Shown: positions 11,918 through 23,144 of the stretch, piece by piece
Position numbering within the stretch: the stretch's first letter is position 1
Layout: every line of letters starts with the position of its first letter
The notes under the pieces: generated by a model
Database searches by the model: none
What the model was told of the DNA's origin: nothing
The model's input: only the letters and a program-made list of their open reading frames with translations
Translations under genes and position numbers: made by a program
Origin: Coriaria nepalensis
Lineage: Eukaryota; Streptophyta; Magnoliopsida; Cucurbitales; Coriariaceae
DNA length: 64,000 bases
Direction of reading: 5' to 3'
NCBI GenBank assembly: GCA_027186245.1
Contig: CP114495.1
Location: 4,107,001-4,171,000, forward strand

Positions 11918-14900
11918 AGTGTTTACAGTCATGTGCAGCTTATCCACAAGAAATTTTAAGAGATGTTTGAATTTCTTCACTACTAACTTACAATCAAGAT
12001 AGGAATGGGATAAAATATTTAACTAAACAGCTTTGATAATAATCTATATACTATATATTACAGTTAAGTGGAAAGTGAACAAGTGTAAGCTCACCTGAGA
12101 GGTATCTTGTCGTTTTGATGCTCAAGTACAATGACAACATCATTGCTTGCATACACAAGGCTTTCATCTTCCATCATGAGTTTTGCATCTATATCCGCCA
12201 AGGAGAGCACAAAACTGCAGAGAAAAAGTTGATGAGAAGTAAGTTTACATCATTAACCACTTGAAAAATTGTAATCAAACAAAACACGAGCACAGAAAAT
12301 AAAACTACATGTCACTGAACAAGAAAATAAATCCAAGTCACATTTCACAGAAGCATAGAGAATTATTTTTGGAATTTTGTCTTGTCTGGGTAATTAAGTA
12401 GCACTTATCACTGTCCAAACAATGGATTTTTTTTCCCTTCAATTTTGAAACAAACCTAGTGTTTTTTATTCATACTATATAACAGTGAGTAAGGGAATAA
12501 TGATAGAAGTTAAGACATAGTATGTCCAGAATTGTATAAAACACGCTTCAACCCATGATGAAGAGGCATTCTCACACTGGAATCACTCTTGTTCCATAAG
12601 TTGGGAGCAAATCTCCCTGCTTTTTTTCAACTTTCTTCTTCTTCTTTGTAACTTTTGATTCATATGAAACCCAAAGAGGTTTATGCTTAAGTATGGAATC
12701 ACTTGTATCATCAGGTTCATCCATCCAGCTCTGGGAAAAATGGAAAATAAGCTTAGAGAAATGAACTAGAAGGAAATGTCCTCCAAAGACAGTAACATCT
12801 CAATAATTTTATATCCAATAAATTAATAACTAAATAATATTTTTGGCCGGTCCCAACTTCGGGATAACATGCTAAAATAAAATCGATTATTTAATATTCG
12901 CTAAATTAATAGATATTGATCCCAAGATTATAAATTTATCGAGGTTTCACTGTACACCATAGAGTATAGAATACTGTCTTGGGTATTTCACAAAAAAGAT
13001 AGGTCCATTTTAAGAAACTTCCATTAATCTGCTATTGGAAAACTTTAGCTAGAAGATACAACCTACCTGTCGGAGGAAAAATTTGCTTGATAAAGATGGG
13101 TCAGCCATCTCCAGCAAACCTGCAGCAAGCACATCAGCAGACCTTTCCATCTCCTGCAATTAGTACTTATAATTATAAATTGAAATATTGAAATCTCTCA
13201 AGAGAATTATAAATTTTATTCAGTAACCCCAGCACAAGCATCAAAATTATGTTGAGAAAGTTTTAGAGGCATTTAATGCCATCGGTATGAGAAGTTGAGC
13301 CCAATGATTTTCAATTGCCCCCGAAGTTAGCGAGGAATCCATGAGATTGATCTGACATTACTATTACTAATATAGGTCACTAAATAACACAGACGACATC
13401 AAAGTAGAAGAGAATAGCACCATCCAGATATGTCTTGGTATGAACATGAAATTGTCCGTCCTGCTTTGTTTCTTGCAGGGAATGGCTTCGGATTGCTTTT
13501 GAGACAGCAATCGCCAACTTTTCATGCCGATGTAGTAAATGTGAACCACCAACCATTACTACTTCTTGCCCCTGATGAACCATCTTTTTCACCTGAGAAG
13601 AACAGGACATCAAATTATCAATTCACAAGGAAAATTTTCTGTAGCAATATCACGCTGCCCTTAGGACTCTTCAATCAGACAATATAGGTTTGATCCTAGG
13701 GCTAATGCCTCCCTTAAATTTCAGCTTGGATGAATTAGAACATAACACAACCAAAAAATCTATCTGTTGATGCTATAGAGTATGGGGGGAAAAGTTCAAC
13801 TCTGTCCTTTATTAGCATGTACAAAAATATTAGGATCTTCTTAAAGAGAAAAGCACTCACCTCTGCCTCTATTGCTTCAATATTTATACTGTAATTGTGG
13901 CCTTTCTCTATAATATTGTATCTGTTATGATTTTGCAAGATGATGATCGGTATAAGCAGTCTCGTTGTCAGATCAACAGTCTCGAACCTAGCTACACGGA
14001 AAAAGAGCCTGTGATTGGACCGCACAGACATAAAGTATCATAATAGTTCATGCCATCCAGGGTAATCTTATGATTTGCCCACTCAGCATTACGTTATATA
14101 ATTAATTCATGCTCCGGGATTTTTTTATTTTTATTTTTAGTAGTTTAAGAACCTGATATCTGGGGCTATAACATGTTCAATTGTGGTTGATATCAATGAG
14201 GCAAGTTCTCCGACAAAAATATCATGCGTATAATGTTCACTAGCTTTCCCAGGACCTCTTCCAAACAGCACATTTTGTAATCGCGGCAGTGTTCTACGAC
14301 TAACACTTCCCTCTTCAGATTCAATCTTACCATATGTGCATGGACCCGCTGAGAGATCAACCACAACAAATCTGAACAGTGGAGGCAGAAATTTAGATCC
14401 AATTGCACTATTGGAGCAGTATATGGCCCTGCAAACAATTAACTGCAAGAATAGGTTTCCCACTCTGGAGCATATTGTAGCTATACCTGCCAGAGCCCAG
14501 CCAAACTTGTGTCACTCCTCCTCCATCGTATCGATAGCGATAAATGTAGTCTCCCTCTTGTTTTTTCATCTCTTCTTCAGACAGTTCTGTAATTTTTCCA
14601 TACATTAAGCTATCAAGATCAATTTCCTTGTTCCTAGGGTCCATCCTGACCTGTGAAAAATAGTAGACCAAATTGGGAAAAAATGATCATACAAGCAAAT
14701 AAATTGTGAGAATGGTTCCAGAAGTAATGCAAGGAAAAAGTTATTGAACAAATAAAAAAACAAGCTAATATACCATTATAGAATAAAAGGGGGAGTTATT
14801 GAAAGATAAGGAACTGTACCTTATCAAAGTTGATGATAAATATTGCATTCGGCACAGGTCTATCCATCTCCAATGCAGAATACCCTTCATCATCCATATC

Positions 14901-16282
14901 AAATACGTAATTATATAGATTCTGAAAAACTGGCTCTACTACAGTCGCATCCACCTCAAACAAAGGAACATCCCTTCCAAAACCACTCTAAGAAGATTTG
15001 TGCCTTTAAGAATTATATCTTCATTCTAATAATAGTATAAAATTCTCAAAAGTAAGTAGGAGTAAGCAGTATAAACAATGACACTCACCTCTCTTGCAGT
15101 TCCAGCAGGAACCATTGGGTCTCTTAGTGCCTTCTCAAGAGCTATTAATTCTGGCTGTCCAGCCTGAAGTGAATTAATTACACAAAATAAGGTGATTTTT
15201 TTTTTTAATTTGCTGTTGCTCTAACAATGAATATGAAAGTATTTTAGTGTCAGTTCTATTCATCCGGTGAACAAAAAGAAAAATTGAAAAATAAATATTT
15301 AAACAAAGCTCAACCATTTTCGAGCCGGTTAAGGATCCATACATAGACAATGTACTAATAGATAAGATATCATAAATTGGAATACTAACGCAGTGAGAAA
15401 TCGAATATAAATAGATTAAAGCTTACAGAAATTGCATTGTAGACAATCTGATGCTCGATGTCAATATGCTCGCCTGTTTCCTGGCAAGATAGCCTGTGAG
15501 ATGGAAAGCTGATTCTCAGAAAATCTTCCAATTTGTGTGCATCAACTGAGTATCTATAACCCCCATCACCATTGAACCCAATAAGTACTACATTTACTTC
15601 AAGTGGAACCCGGAATGGAACCTGCAGACAATTTTCATTCATGAAAAGAGCAAATAGAGTCGACATATTTACAAGATCCCAAATCAAACATCACAATCTA
15701 TATATAGCCTATAAAATAGAACAGAGTTTCGGAGTAATGCAATGATAATAACGATAACAACAACAAAGAAGACGATGAAGAAGTTAGATTATGATTTGTA
15801 AGAGTACTAATAAATAAAATAACTAGATATTCGCTTGCTGAGGCCTGAAAGGATTGTATTGTGATTGCTATTAAGTTCTAGCGTCTCCATTACTCAAGAA
15901 GAAGCAACAGAAAAATTAATTCGACCAAACAAAACGCTAAATTGGTTGGTTCTTTCTCATTTTCGGAATTTCTTTCAGGCTCTGAAACAAAATACTTCAA
16001 CCTCCGAGAGAGAGCAATCAAAGAATCAAATTCAAAATCAGAAGAGAGAGAATAAGTAGAAGAATTTCGAACAGTAAATACCTCAGCGCGAGAATGGAGC
16101 ATACTATGAATATCAGATCGGACACGAACGTCATGGAAAGCTCCGTGGTGCCATTGCGGATGACCTGGTTCTCTCCTGAAAGCTTGAGGAGTCGATTCCG
16201 ATAGCAACACAAGCACAATCAGAGTCAAAACCAAGGCATATGATGACAAGAAGATCGAATTCATCGATTTCGAAAACGCCAT

Positions 16283-16854
16283 GGAACTCAGACTTAAGGA
16301 GAAAAAAATTGTTCTTGTTCTTGCAAATGCTACATGAAGCATTTGTTATCAACTAAAATGCTCTTTTGTTTGTCTTTTAATGTGTAAGATAATAATAATA
16401 ATGATAATAATAATCAGAGGTGAGAAAGGGATTTCCCGTTCCGGCATCCTGTGACACAATTCAATACAATCTGTGTAATTGTTTCTCGACATCGATCACC
16501 TGAAAATCATATCAAAGAAACAAGTATATGGAATTAAAGGGTAATAATGCCAATAAGTTCATTAAGCAGAATTTAGAAAAATTACTTATAGCATCCACTT
16601 GCTACAGCTTTATGATTGTTTTGGAATACAGTTAAGTAACCATGATATGGATCATATGGCCAAAGCATAGATATCCTACAATCCCTTTGCCTAGATATCT
16701 CTATTGTTCTCTTACATGCCTCACCTAATCTATGTGACAGGAGTGAAAGGGCCAATGCAAGATTTTGACATCAATATTCATTACGAGACTGTCAGTATCT
16801 CATACAAGCTTGACAAAACAAAAGTTAAAAATAATCATAATAGCCTTGACTTAC
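16283..16854. other. Spacer upstream of the SPOT1-like gene
   Basis: Contains the presumed 5' UTR and promoter of the SPOT1-like gene and a short (ATA/ATG)n tract near 16390-16413. No other gene is visible. Confidence 0.4.
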
Positions 16855-17300
16855 TCCGGGTGAGATGTCAAGGTACAATACCACATCCGGAGCTAGTAAC
16901 CCAGTCTCGGGCACCGACGAAAAAACCGTGTTATATAACTACAACATAAACTTGTTAGTAAAATAAAACCTATCATGTATATTTACCTTGCAACAATCGA
17001 TTTCGAGTCCTTTGGCAGATGAGAAAGCCACTCCCGAGTAAGAGTAACGATCAACAATGAACGTAGTTCCGCCCTTCAATTTAGTCTCCATCAAGGATCT
17101 GTAATTCATAACACAATTAATATCCTCGCACATATTGGAGATGTTTACTTTCAAAAGGAAAAATAGACAAATATATAAAATAACAAACCACTTTTCCCCA
17201 CGATTGGCACTAAAGAGTATATGAATTGTGTGAGATCATCTGGCTACGATTCATTTGAAAGATAGGAAGATATCATTTGGCCTACACTTGTGGTTCCGTC
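16855..17300 (-). pseudogene. Thymidylate kinase (dTMP kinase) pseudogene fragment
   Basis: Three stretches, in order on the minus strand, match plant thymidylate kinase, which phosphorylates dTMP to dTDP. The first (about 17300-17180) reads TTSVGQMISSYLSNES, then an in-frame TAG, then PDD, with a frameshift before [10 protein letters not shown]. The second (17098-16987), an apparent exon with AG and GT borders, reads [20 protein letters not shown] and continues [10 protein letters not shown]. The third (about 16922-16855) reads PETGLLAPDVVLYLDISP but has no AG acceptor. The P-loop exon and the C-terminal exons were not found. A stop, a frameshift, a lost acceptor and missing ends make this a relic. 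Retained intron-like spacing points to a broken genomic copy rather than a retrocopy. Confidence 0.8.
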
Positions 17301-17319
17301 TCGCCCTGATTCAGCAGTG

Positions 17320-18840
17320 TCCTAACGTATTTGACTAGTCTACTAGATTGGTTAGTCTTCCCACATCGGACTACACCTTCTAGGACAACCAATGCTCCAC
17401 TAGGGTTACTTTCCCACATCTTACAAGGCTATTCGACCGTTTTCCATTTGAATACTTCGAATAATAAGCTTATGGGAGACTCAATTAAACAAATGTGGAA
17501 GGGACAAATGTGGAGCAGACAACTGTGGAGAAAAGGAAAATGGTACGTTCTGCAAGAGAGTATCGGTATGGTTGGTGGGAAGGGATGACGCAACTGAAGC
17601 ACACGTAGGTAGTGAGCCTCATTTCGGAAATGGATGGAGCGAAATGTGAGAATGGACCGACATGTGATTGACTGATTAAAGAAATAATTACAAGTTTTTT
17701 CTAATTCTTATATTCCTCATGTTTCATTGCTTGACTCTGATTAGAATAAAGCTAAAAAATTTCAATGCTCTTTAGAAATCTTTTAGGATTTTACCATCTT
17801 ATTTTAGGTATTTATTACCATACATCTCTTTTGTTTTTATATTCACTTTGAAATGACTAGTATATTTGATAGTTACATGTATGATAATATATTTAAACCA
17901 GTTGATTCAAGGCTTTGAGAATATGTTCTTAAAAGATGAATCTGAAGGAAAAAACTCTACTTCTATCATTTGTTAAATAGAATATAATTTATTTGTATTT
18001 AATTTATAAGTTTTAAGGCTTCTTCTAAATTCTGTTTAAGGTCGGAAAGTTTTTTTTTTAACGAAATCATCCATCATATTAAATAATATGCTTCATTGGC
18101 CAAAAACATTATTGTTATATTTTATTATTTTTAATCTATATTTTTAATCTATATTTTTAATCATTAGAAATTTTTAAAAAATGTCATTCTCATTTTGGGC
18201 CCATATTCGAGCCCACAGTATGGCATGGCAAGAAGCCCATGAGCCACCATGCCATGCTCGTTCACCTATTTGCAAATGTGGGCCCGCATGAGCACAACAT
18301 GGTTTCTTGCCATGCTAAAAAAGTACAATGCGGCAAGGCATGAGCACAACATGGGTCGTACTGTACGCAATGAATTTACATCACTAACTTAACCCCACTA
18401 CACCTTTGGCCTAAAAAAAATCTCCCATGGCCTAAAAAAAATCTCCCACTTCACTAAAATCCTAGCTCCACCCTTAATTTCAATCTACACATGAGTTATC
18501 AAAACTCGGCCTATCTAATTGGGATCATTGGTTTGGGAACTAGACTATGGCTCAATCATTAGTCTTCAGGAATTGAATACAAGGCTCCTAGGTACATCAG
18601 AATCAATATCTTTTGCCTCGCAACAATAAGCCTTAGTCACCAGGTTTCTTAGACCAGTTAAAAAGCACAAGCTGAGGATCTACCATAATGTATTCCACAT
18701 TGATTTCCATTACGGTACTACAAAAGTCAAGTAAGTTATCTTCAGGTCTTTTAAGTTCGTAGGCTCCATGTTCTGACATCAAACTGCTTACTCATCACCT
18801 TCTCATTGAAGAGTCTCAAGTCGGTTCCGACCCATATTGC
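17320..18840. other. AT-rich spacer with short repeats
   Basis: No gene supported. 18180-18370 holds several copies of a GGCATGGCAAG / CCATGCCATG motif in both orientations, likely part of a degenerate transposon. The rest is AT-rich. Confidence 0.4.
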
Positions 18841-19167
18841 TTGGACAGGTTCTTGTGCTAGTTGCCTTACTTGAGGGAAAAGAAGAGTCGGTTACTTATT
18901 TTGAGTTTGTAGCCATTTTGGAAGTGTGACAAATGTGATAGTTATTGTTATGTTCCATAATGCTCGCACCATAAGTGAGGTTGTCATGGCATGTAGCATA
19001 TAACTTGGTCTCTCGAATGTGGAACGCAATGTGGATGGCGGAGATCATCAGCCTATGAGCGTCTTATTTGTGCCTCTATGCCCGATAAGAAGGATGCTCA
19101 TGTCTATGTTGATCTTCATGCATCACAATGCGGTGGGGATCACATGATGTCGACGTCTCGAAGGAAT
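18840..19167 (+). other. Probable decayed 45S rDNA 5' external transcribed spacer
   Basis: Directly precedes the 18S-like sequence, and its last bases (TCTCGAAGGAATACTA) fit the ETS/18S junction of plant rDNA. Much of it reads like GC-rich spacer after conversion of CG to TG or CA. This rests on position and decay style, not an alignment. Confidence 0.5.
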
Positions 19168-19758
19168 ACTAAGTGCTTGATCCTGCTAATAGTCATATGC
19201 ATATCTCAAAGATTAAGCCATGCATGTCCAAATATAAACCAATTCAGACTATGAAACTATGAATGAATCTTTAAATCAATTATAGTTTGTTTGATGGTAT
19301 CTACCACTCGGATAATCGTAGTAATTCTAGAGCTAATACGTGCAACAAACCCCAACTTATGGAAGGGATGCATTTATTAGATAAATGGCTGATGCAGGCA
19401 TAGCCTGTTGCTCTGATTATTCATGATAACTCGACGGATTGCATGACCATCATGCTAACAATGTATCATTCAAATTTATACCTTATCAACTTTCGATGGT
19501 AGGATAGTGGCCTACTATGGTGGTGACAGGTGATGGAGAAGTAGGGTTTGATGCTGGAGAGGGAGCTTGAGAAATGGCTACCATATATTCAAGGAAGACA
19601 GCAAGTGCATAAATTACCCAAATCCTGTCACGGTGAGGTAGTGACAATAAATAATAATGTCAGGTTTTTTAAGTCTGGTAATTAGAATGAGTACAATCTA
19701 AATCCCTTAACGATGATCCATTAGGGGGCAAGTCAGGTGTCAATAGTTGTAGTAATTT
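19168..19758 (+). pseudogene. 18S rRNA pseudogene, 5' part
   Basis: Closely follows the first ~580 bases of plant 18S rRNA: GATCCTGCTAATAGTCATAT, CAAAGATTAAGCCATGCATG, GTAATTCTAGAGCTAATACG, TCAACTTTCGATGGTAGGAT, GAGTACAATCTAAATCCCTT. Differences are mostly C to T and G to A transitions, many at sites that are CG in functional 18S, as expected for a methylated, silenced copy. It stops inside the GGTAATTCC region, where a 2.3-kb insertion begins. Confidence 0.93.
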
Positions 19759-22083
19759 TGTAATATCTCATTCAACTGCTTCTCGTAGTTAGATTAATTT
19801 TGTAGTATAAATATTATAAGGGATATATTAGATCAGGATATGGATCATACAAATAATAATAATATTAATAATGAGGTATATTAATAGTAACAGTAATAAT
19901 AATAAGAGAAAGAGTGAAGCGGTGGGTGTTGCTTACTCACCCTTCCCTTTCTCATAGCATAAGATAAGTACTTATATATATGTATATTTGCTATCAAAAG
20001 AAACCATACACGTATCATATCTTAACTAGGAAATTAACACCTCAAGCTACAACTTCTTATAGTACGTATGATTTCCTTTATTTTCATTGGTTAGTAAATT
20101 TCTCACCACTCTCCTTATCACATGCAAAATTTCAAGTGAAACTCAAGAATTTCCTTCCTTCCTCTATAATTAGGAATCACTGAAAGTGAAAGTAATAATT
20201 CTAACCTACATCTTAGTTGTTAATGTTTATTTGAAGATTAATTATCCAAGAGTTGAGTTGAGATTTAAGAATACGTGTAGACCTCTTGCAATAATATATT
20301 TTGCTCTTCGTAATTGCAAATTGGGATTCGTTAGTATTTGTGTCTTATATAGAGTTGATGAATCTTGAACTAATACATATATATATATATAACGACTATC
20401 TATATGTAGTTAAACAAATATATTGGAATATTGGAACATAAATAGAAGAATATGAATATATATATACACGTTAACATGAATGACTCAACGTACTCGACGC
20501 TTTCAATATGTGACATACTCGATGTCTCAACATACTCAACACCTAATATGTAAAGTACTCGACACTTTGATGTACTTGACACCTTCAATATGCGAAGTAC
20601 TCTACGCCTCAACGTACGTGACACCTTCAAGATGCGAAATACTCGATGCCTCGACGTGCTCGATGCCTCCAATATGCAAAGTACTCGATGCCTTTAATAT
20701 GCGATGTACTCAACGCTTCCAACATGCGACATACTCAACGCCTCGACATACTTGACGTACTCAATACCTCCAACATGCGATGTACCCAACGCCTCGACGT
20801 ACTCGATGTACTCGACGCATCGAAGTACTCGATATCTACTATATCAGCAATAAAACTATTTAGATGGGTTAAAGGTTATCAAATAGTAGAGAATAATGAA
20901 TACTCCTTATAAAAATTATATACTTCGAGTAGTATAGTTGAGTTAGTTTTAACTCGGATATAATAAATTACGTGGTAAATAGTTAAACGATGTTCGTAAA
21001 GTTGTGATCAAAGTTTTTACTAAGATAAATACATGCTAGGTTAGGTTAGTAGATAGTCCCAAAACGGAAGGATTTCAAGAAGCTATTACAAAATAATACA
21101 TACGTTTGGTAAGTAAAGTCTCACCTACAACATAAGTATGTTCATTATTTTTTCAGCTTGAGATTGATGATATTGATATGAATGTAATATAGCATGTTGA
21201 ACATTGAATTGACAAATCTATATTGTGTGGTGTTGTATTTTTATATAGCATGTTGGAATTGAGTTGATGCTTGACATGATATATAAGCATAACATTATAG
21301 TGAGGTGTTGCCTGGTCAAGGCGGACAGAGATTTTTATTCGATTAGGTCTAACTGAGAGAAGTCGTTGATCCTACATGTGATATGATCTGATCAAGGCGG
21401 ACTAAGCGGAGTCATTGATCTCAGATATTATTGGTCATATAAGACTATAGATCGCCGTAGTGCCGACAGCAGCATCCTCAGAGTCCATAGAAGTAGAATA
21501 AGAAAGAGCATCTTATCTGCATAGAAATATTTACAAAAATTTGTAGAACTATTCAATCAAGTTGTTTAAAAACGTATTTGAAATATGTTTTCTACATGTG
21601 AGATATAATTTTTGTTTACTGAGATTTTAGCTTATAGTAGTTGCTTATGTTGTAAGTAAGTAGTATAAGAAAAAGTCAGTAGTTTCGTGATCGGGTGAAT
21701 GAAGTATGATCGACTTGGTATGAAGTACATATGGGTTTAACCTATAGTGAGACAAGAAAGTTAAAAAATGTATTTTGGGGAGGCCTGGAAACATATTTTG
21801 AGAAGTTTCTAAAAACAATACTTTATTTTATTAACAAAGTTATAAATATTTTTATGTTTATATATTATGTACATAAATTATATATATAAAGTCTTATGTT
21901 TTAATCTAGTTGTCAGAATATAATTAAATAGAGTTTTAAGAAGGTTCAAAATTTTTGGTATTTTCACCAAAAGATTCCAAGTTACCTAGGTAATGCTCTT
22001 ACTAGTTATATTTAAATAAAATAAATGTAACTATTTTCTCAAAAGCATTCGACAAGCAATATAACTAATAGGAGGTCATTACA
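19759..22083. mobile_element. 2,325-bp insertion in the 18S pseudogene, probable solo LTR
   Basis: Starts TGTAAT and ends ATTACA, a perfect 6-bp terminal inverted repeat with TG...CA ends. Flanks are AATTT (19754-19758) and AATTC (22084-22088), a 5-bp target duplication with one C/T change. 18S sequence resumes at the next base. No protein domain is recognisable inside. Ends, duplication size and lack of coding fit a solo LTR of a large Ty3/gypsy-type element; a non-autonomous element with similar ends is possible. Contains the minisatellite at 20480-20835. Confidence 0.7.
20480..20835. repeat. TCGA-rich minisatellite inside the solo LTR
   Basis: About nine imperfect units of roughly 38-42 bp, each pairing a 'TACTCGA(C/T)GCCT' block with a 'TCAATATGCGA' or 'CCAACATGCGA' block. 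Much richer in CG and TCGA than the AT-rich surroundings. Open frames across it on both strands (for example 20480-20755) are by-products of the periodicity. Confidence 0.85.
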
Positions 22084-22463
22084 AATTCTAGCTCCAATAG
22101 CGTATATTTAATTCATTGCAGTTAAAAAGCTCATAGTTGGGACCTTGGGTTAGATCGATTGATCCGCCAATGGTGTGCATCGGTGTGCTGTTCCTTCTAT
22201 CGGTGATGCACTCATATCCTTAATTGGCTAGGTCTTGCTTCTGACGCCGTTACTTTCAAAAAATTAGAATGCTCGAAGCAAGTCTATGGTCTATATAAAT
22301 TAGCTTTCATTGAATTTTGATCCTATTTTGTTAACTTTCGGAATCAGAGTAATGATTAACATGGATAATCAGGAGCATTCGTATTTCATAGTTGAATCTG
22401 AATTTTTTGGATTTATAAAAGACGAACAACTGCGAAAACATTTGTTAAGAATACTTTCATTAC
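22084..22463 (+). pseudogene. 18S rRNA pseudogene, continuation
   Basis: Resumes 18S exactly where the 5' part stopped: AGCTCCAATAGCGTATATTT, GCAGTTAAAAAGCTC, then GGAGTAATGATTAAC-like sequence (reads AGAGTAATGATTAAC), GCATTCGTATTTCATAG and AAAGACGAACAACTGCGAAA. Similarity ends near TACTTTCATTA. With the 5' part, roughly the first half of 18S is present. The same transition-biased decay continues. Confidence 0.92.
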
Positions 22464-22479
22464 TCGATATTCTTAACAT

Positions 22480-22782
22480 CTTCAAGGGATTTGATATTTT
22501 AGAGTCTGCAAAGGAATGGATGATTGTCTACATCTATACAATAATAGCATTGGCTGGTATTGCTGTCATTTAGGAAGCTCTTACTTGGTTCTCGGTTTCG
22601 AAAAGGAGGAGGCAGACTCATTGGAGAGATCAGAAGAACTTGGCAGCAGTCGGACAATCACAGTCAAGTTTAAGGTTGCAGCAGGAGTTATGTAGAGATC
22701 ATGAAATATTACACTCTTCTTCATTATGGCATTCTTTCATTCAAAACTGTACTTTTCATTCTCTTAGCTGTCCGGTTCTGTA
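22480..22782 (+). pseudogene. Unrecognised decayed coding fragment with a membrane segment
   Basis: Just after the 18S relic the plus strand reads FDILESAKEWMIVYIYTII, a hydrophobic stretch to AVI, a TAG at 22571-22573 (possibly a former TGG), then EALTWFSVSKRRRQTHWRDQ and a Gln/Leu/Arg-rich stretch up to a stop near 22782. A transmembrane helix followed by a basic, polar tail looks like coding sequence, but I do not know the family and no splice sites are evident. Confidence 0.35.
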
Positions 22783-23144
22783 AGAATGAGTCACGACAAA
22801 AGGTATATCGACTGCTGCACGTGCGTTAAAATATGCTTGTACACATAACATACATAGAAGATAAAACATGCACAAATAACTTGCATTGAAAAATATGTGT
22901 TGTTTTCATTATCTGGTTGTAAGGTAAACAAGTACAACATTGCGATTTGAATGCGAGGTCAGATCATGTACTCAGGTTAACAGTATATATATATCTCTAT
23001 ATAACCTTCCTAACAACAAGATTATACCATTGAAGCAGAAGAAGGAGAAAAGGAGGAAGAAGATACTCGGCCTCTTTTAACAGACTTTCTGTATTGGCAT
23101 CATCCCTGCCAAAGAGGGGGATTTGAGTTTGATAGGAGTTCTTC
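22783..23144. other. 3' flank of the PP2C gene
   Basis: No coding region visible. Probably includes the PP2C 3' UTR (downstream on the minus strand). Confidence 0.4.

Larger units (their letters stand above)
471..16282 (-). pseudogene. SPOT1: AT5G58100 (SPOT1)-like membrane protein gene, disrupted by a copia insertion in a coding exon
   Basis: The family is plant-conserved; I recall the Arabidopsis member as a membrane protein needed for pollen exine, without known biochemistry. Exons on the minus strand: 16082-16282, 15427-15621, 15089-15163, 14820-14987, 14487-14650, 14153-14371, 13861-13987, 13395-13592 (donor weak), 13067-13153, 12576-12730, 12095-12214, one exon split as 6888-6975 plus 1869-2006, then 1495-1554, 1316-1411, 826-935 and 471-636. 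Without the insertion the frame is open for about 788 codons. The start at 16282 (MAFSKS) gives a hydrophobic signal peptide; one membrane segment lies near the C-terminus (YGGILLAGFSVYFVVIFF), which ends SSPVR. Conserved stretches include FNGDGGYRYSVDAHKLEDFL and GCHPFGPFSN. Copia-1 lies between a Gly and a Leu codon of the split exon and Copia-2 in the preceding intron. An exon I would expect between 936 and 1315 is not visible. This allele probably makes no full-length protein. Family assignment firm; symbol from memory. Confidence 0.85.

Noticed and set aside
16704..16949. 81-aa plus-strand open frame
   Set aside because: Antisense to the thymidylate kinase relic and its flank; no recognisable domain.
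17331..17588. 85-aa plus-strand open frame
   Set aside because: Low-complexity, Trp/Lys-rich with no family resemblance; lies in a region with short repeat motifs.
20400..20912. Overlapping open frames on both strands
   Set aside because: Produced by the ~40-bp minisatellite, whose unit lacks stops in several frames.
22310..22573. 87-aa plus-strand open frame
   Set aside because: Most of it is a translation of the 18S rRNA pseudogene (GGAGTAATGATTAAC-type and GACGAACAACTGCGAAA regions); only the tail after 22480 might be coding.
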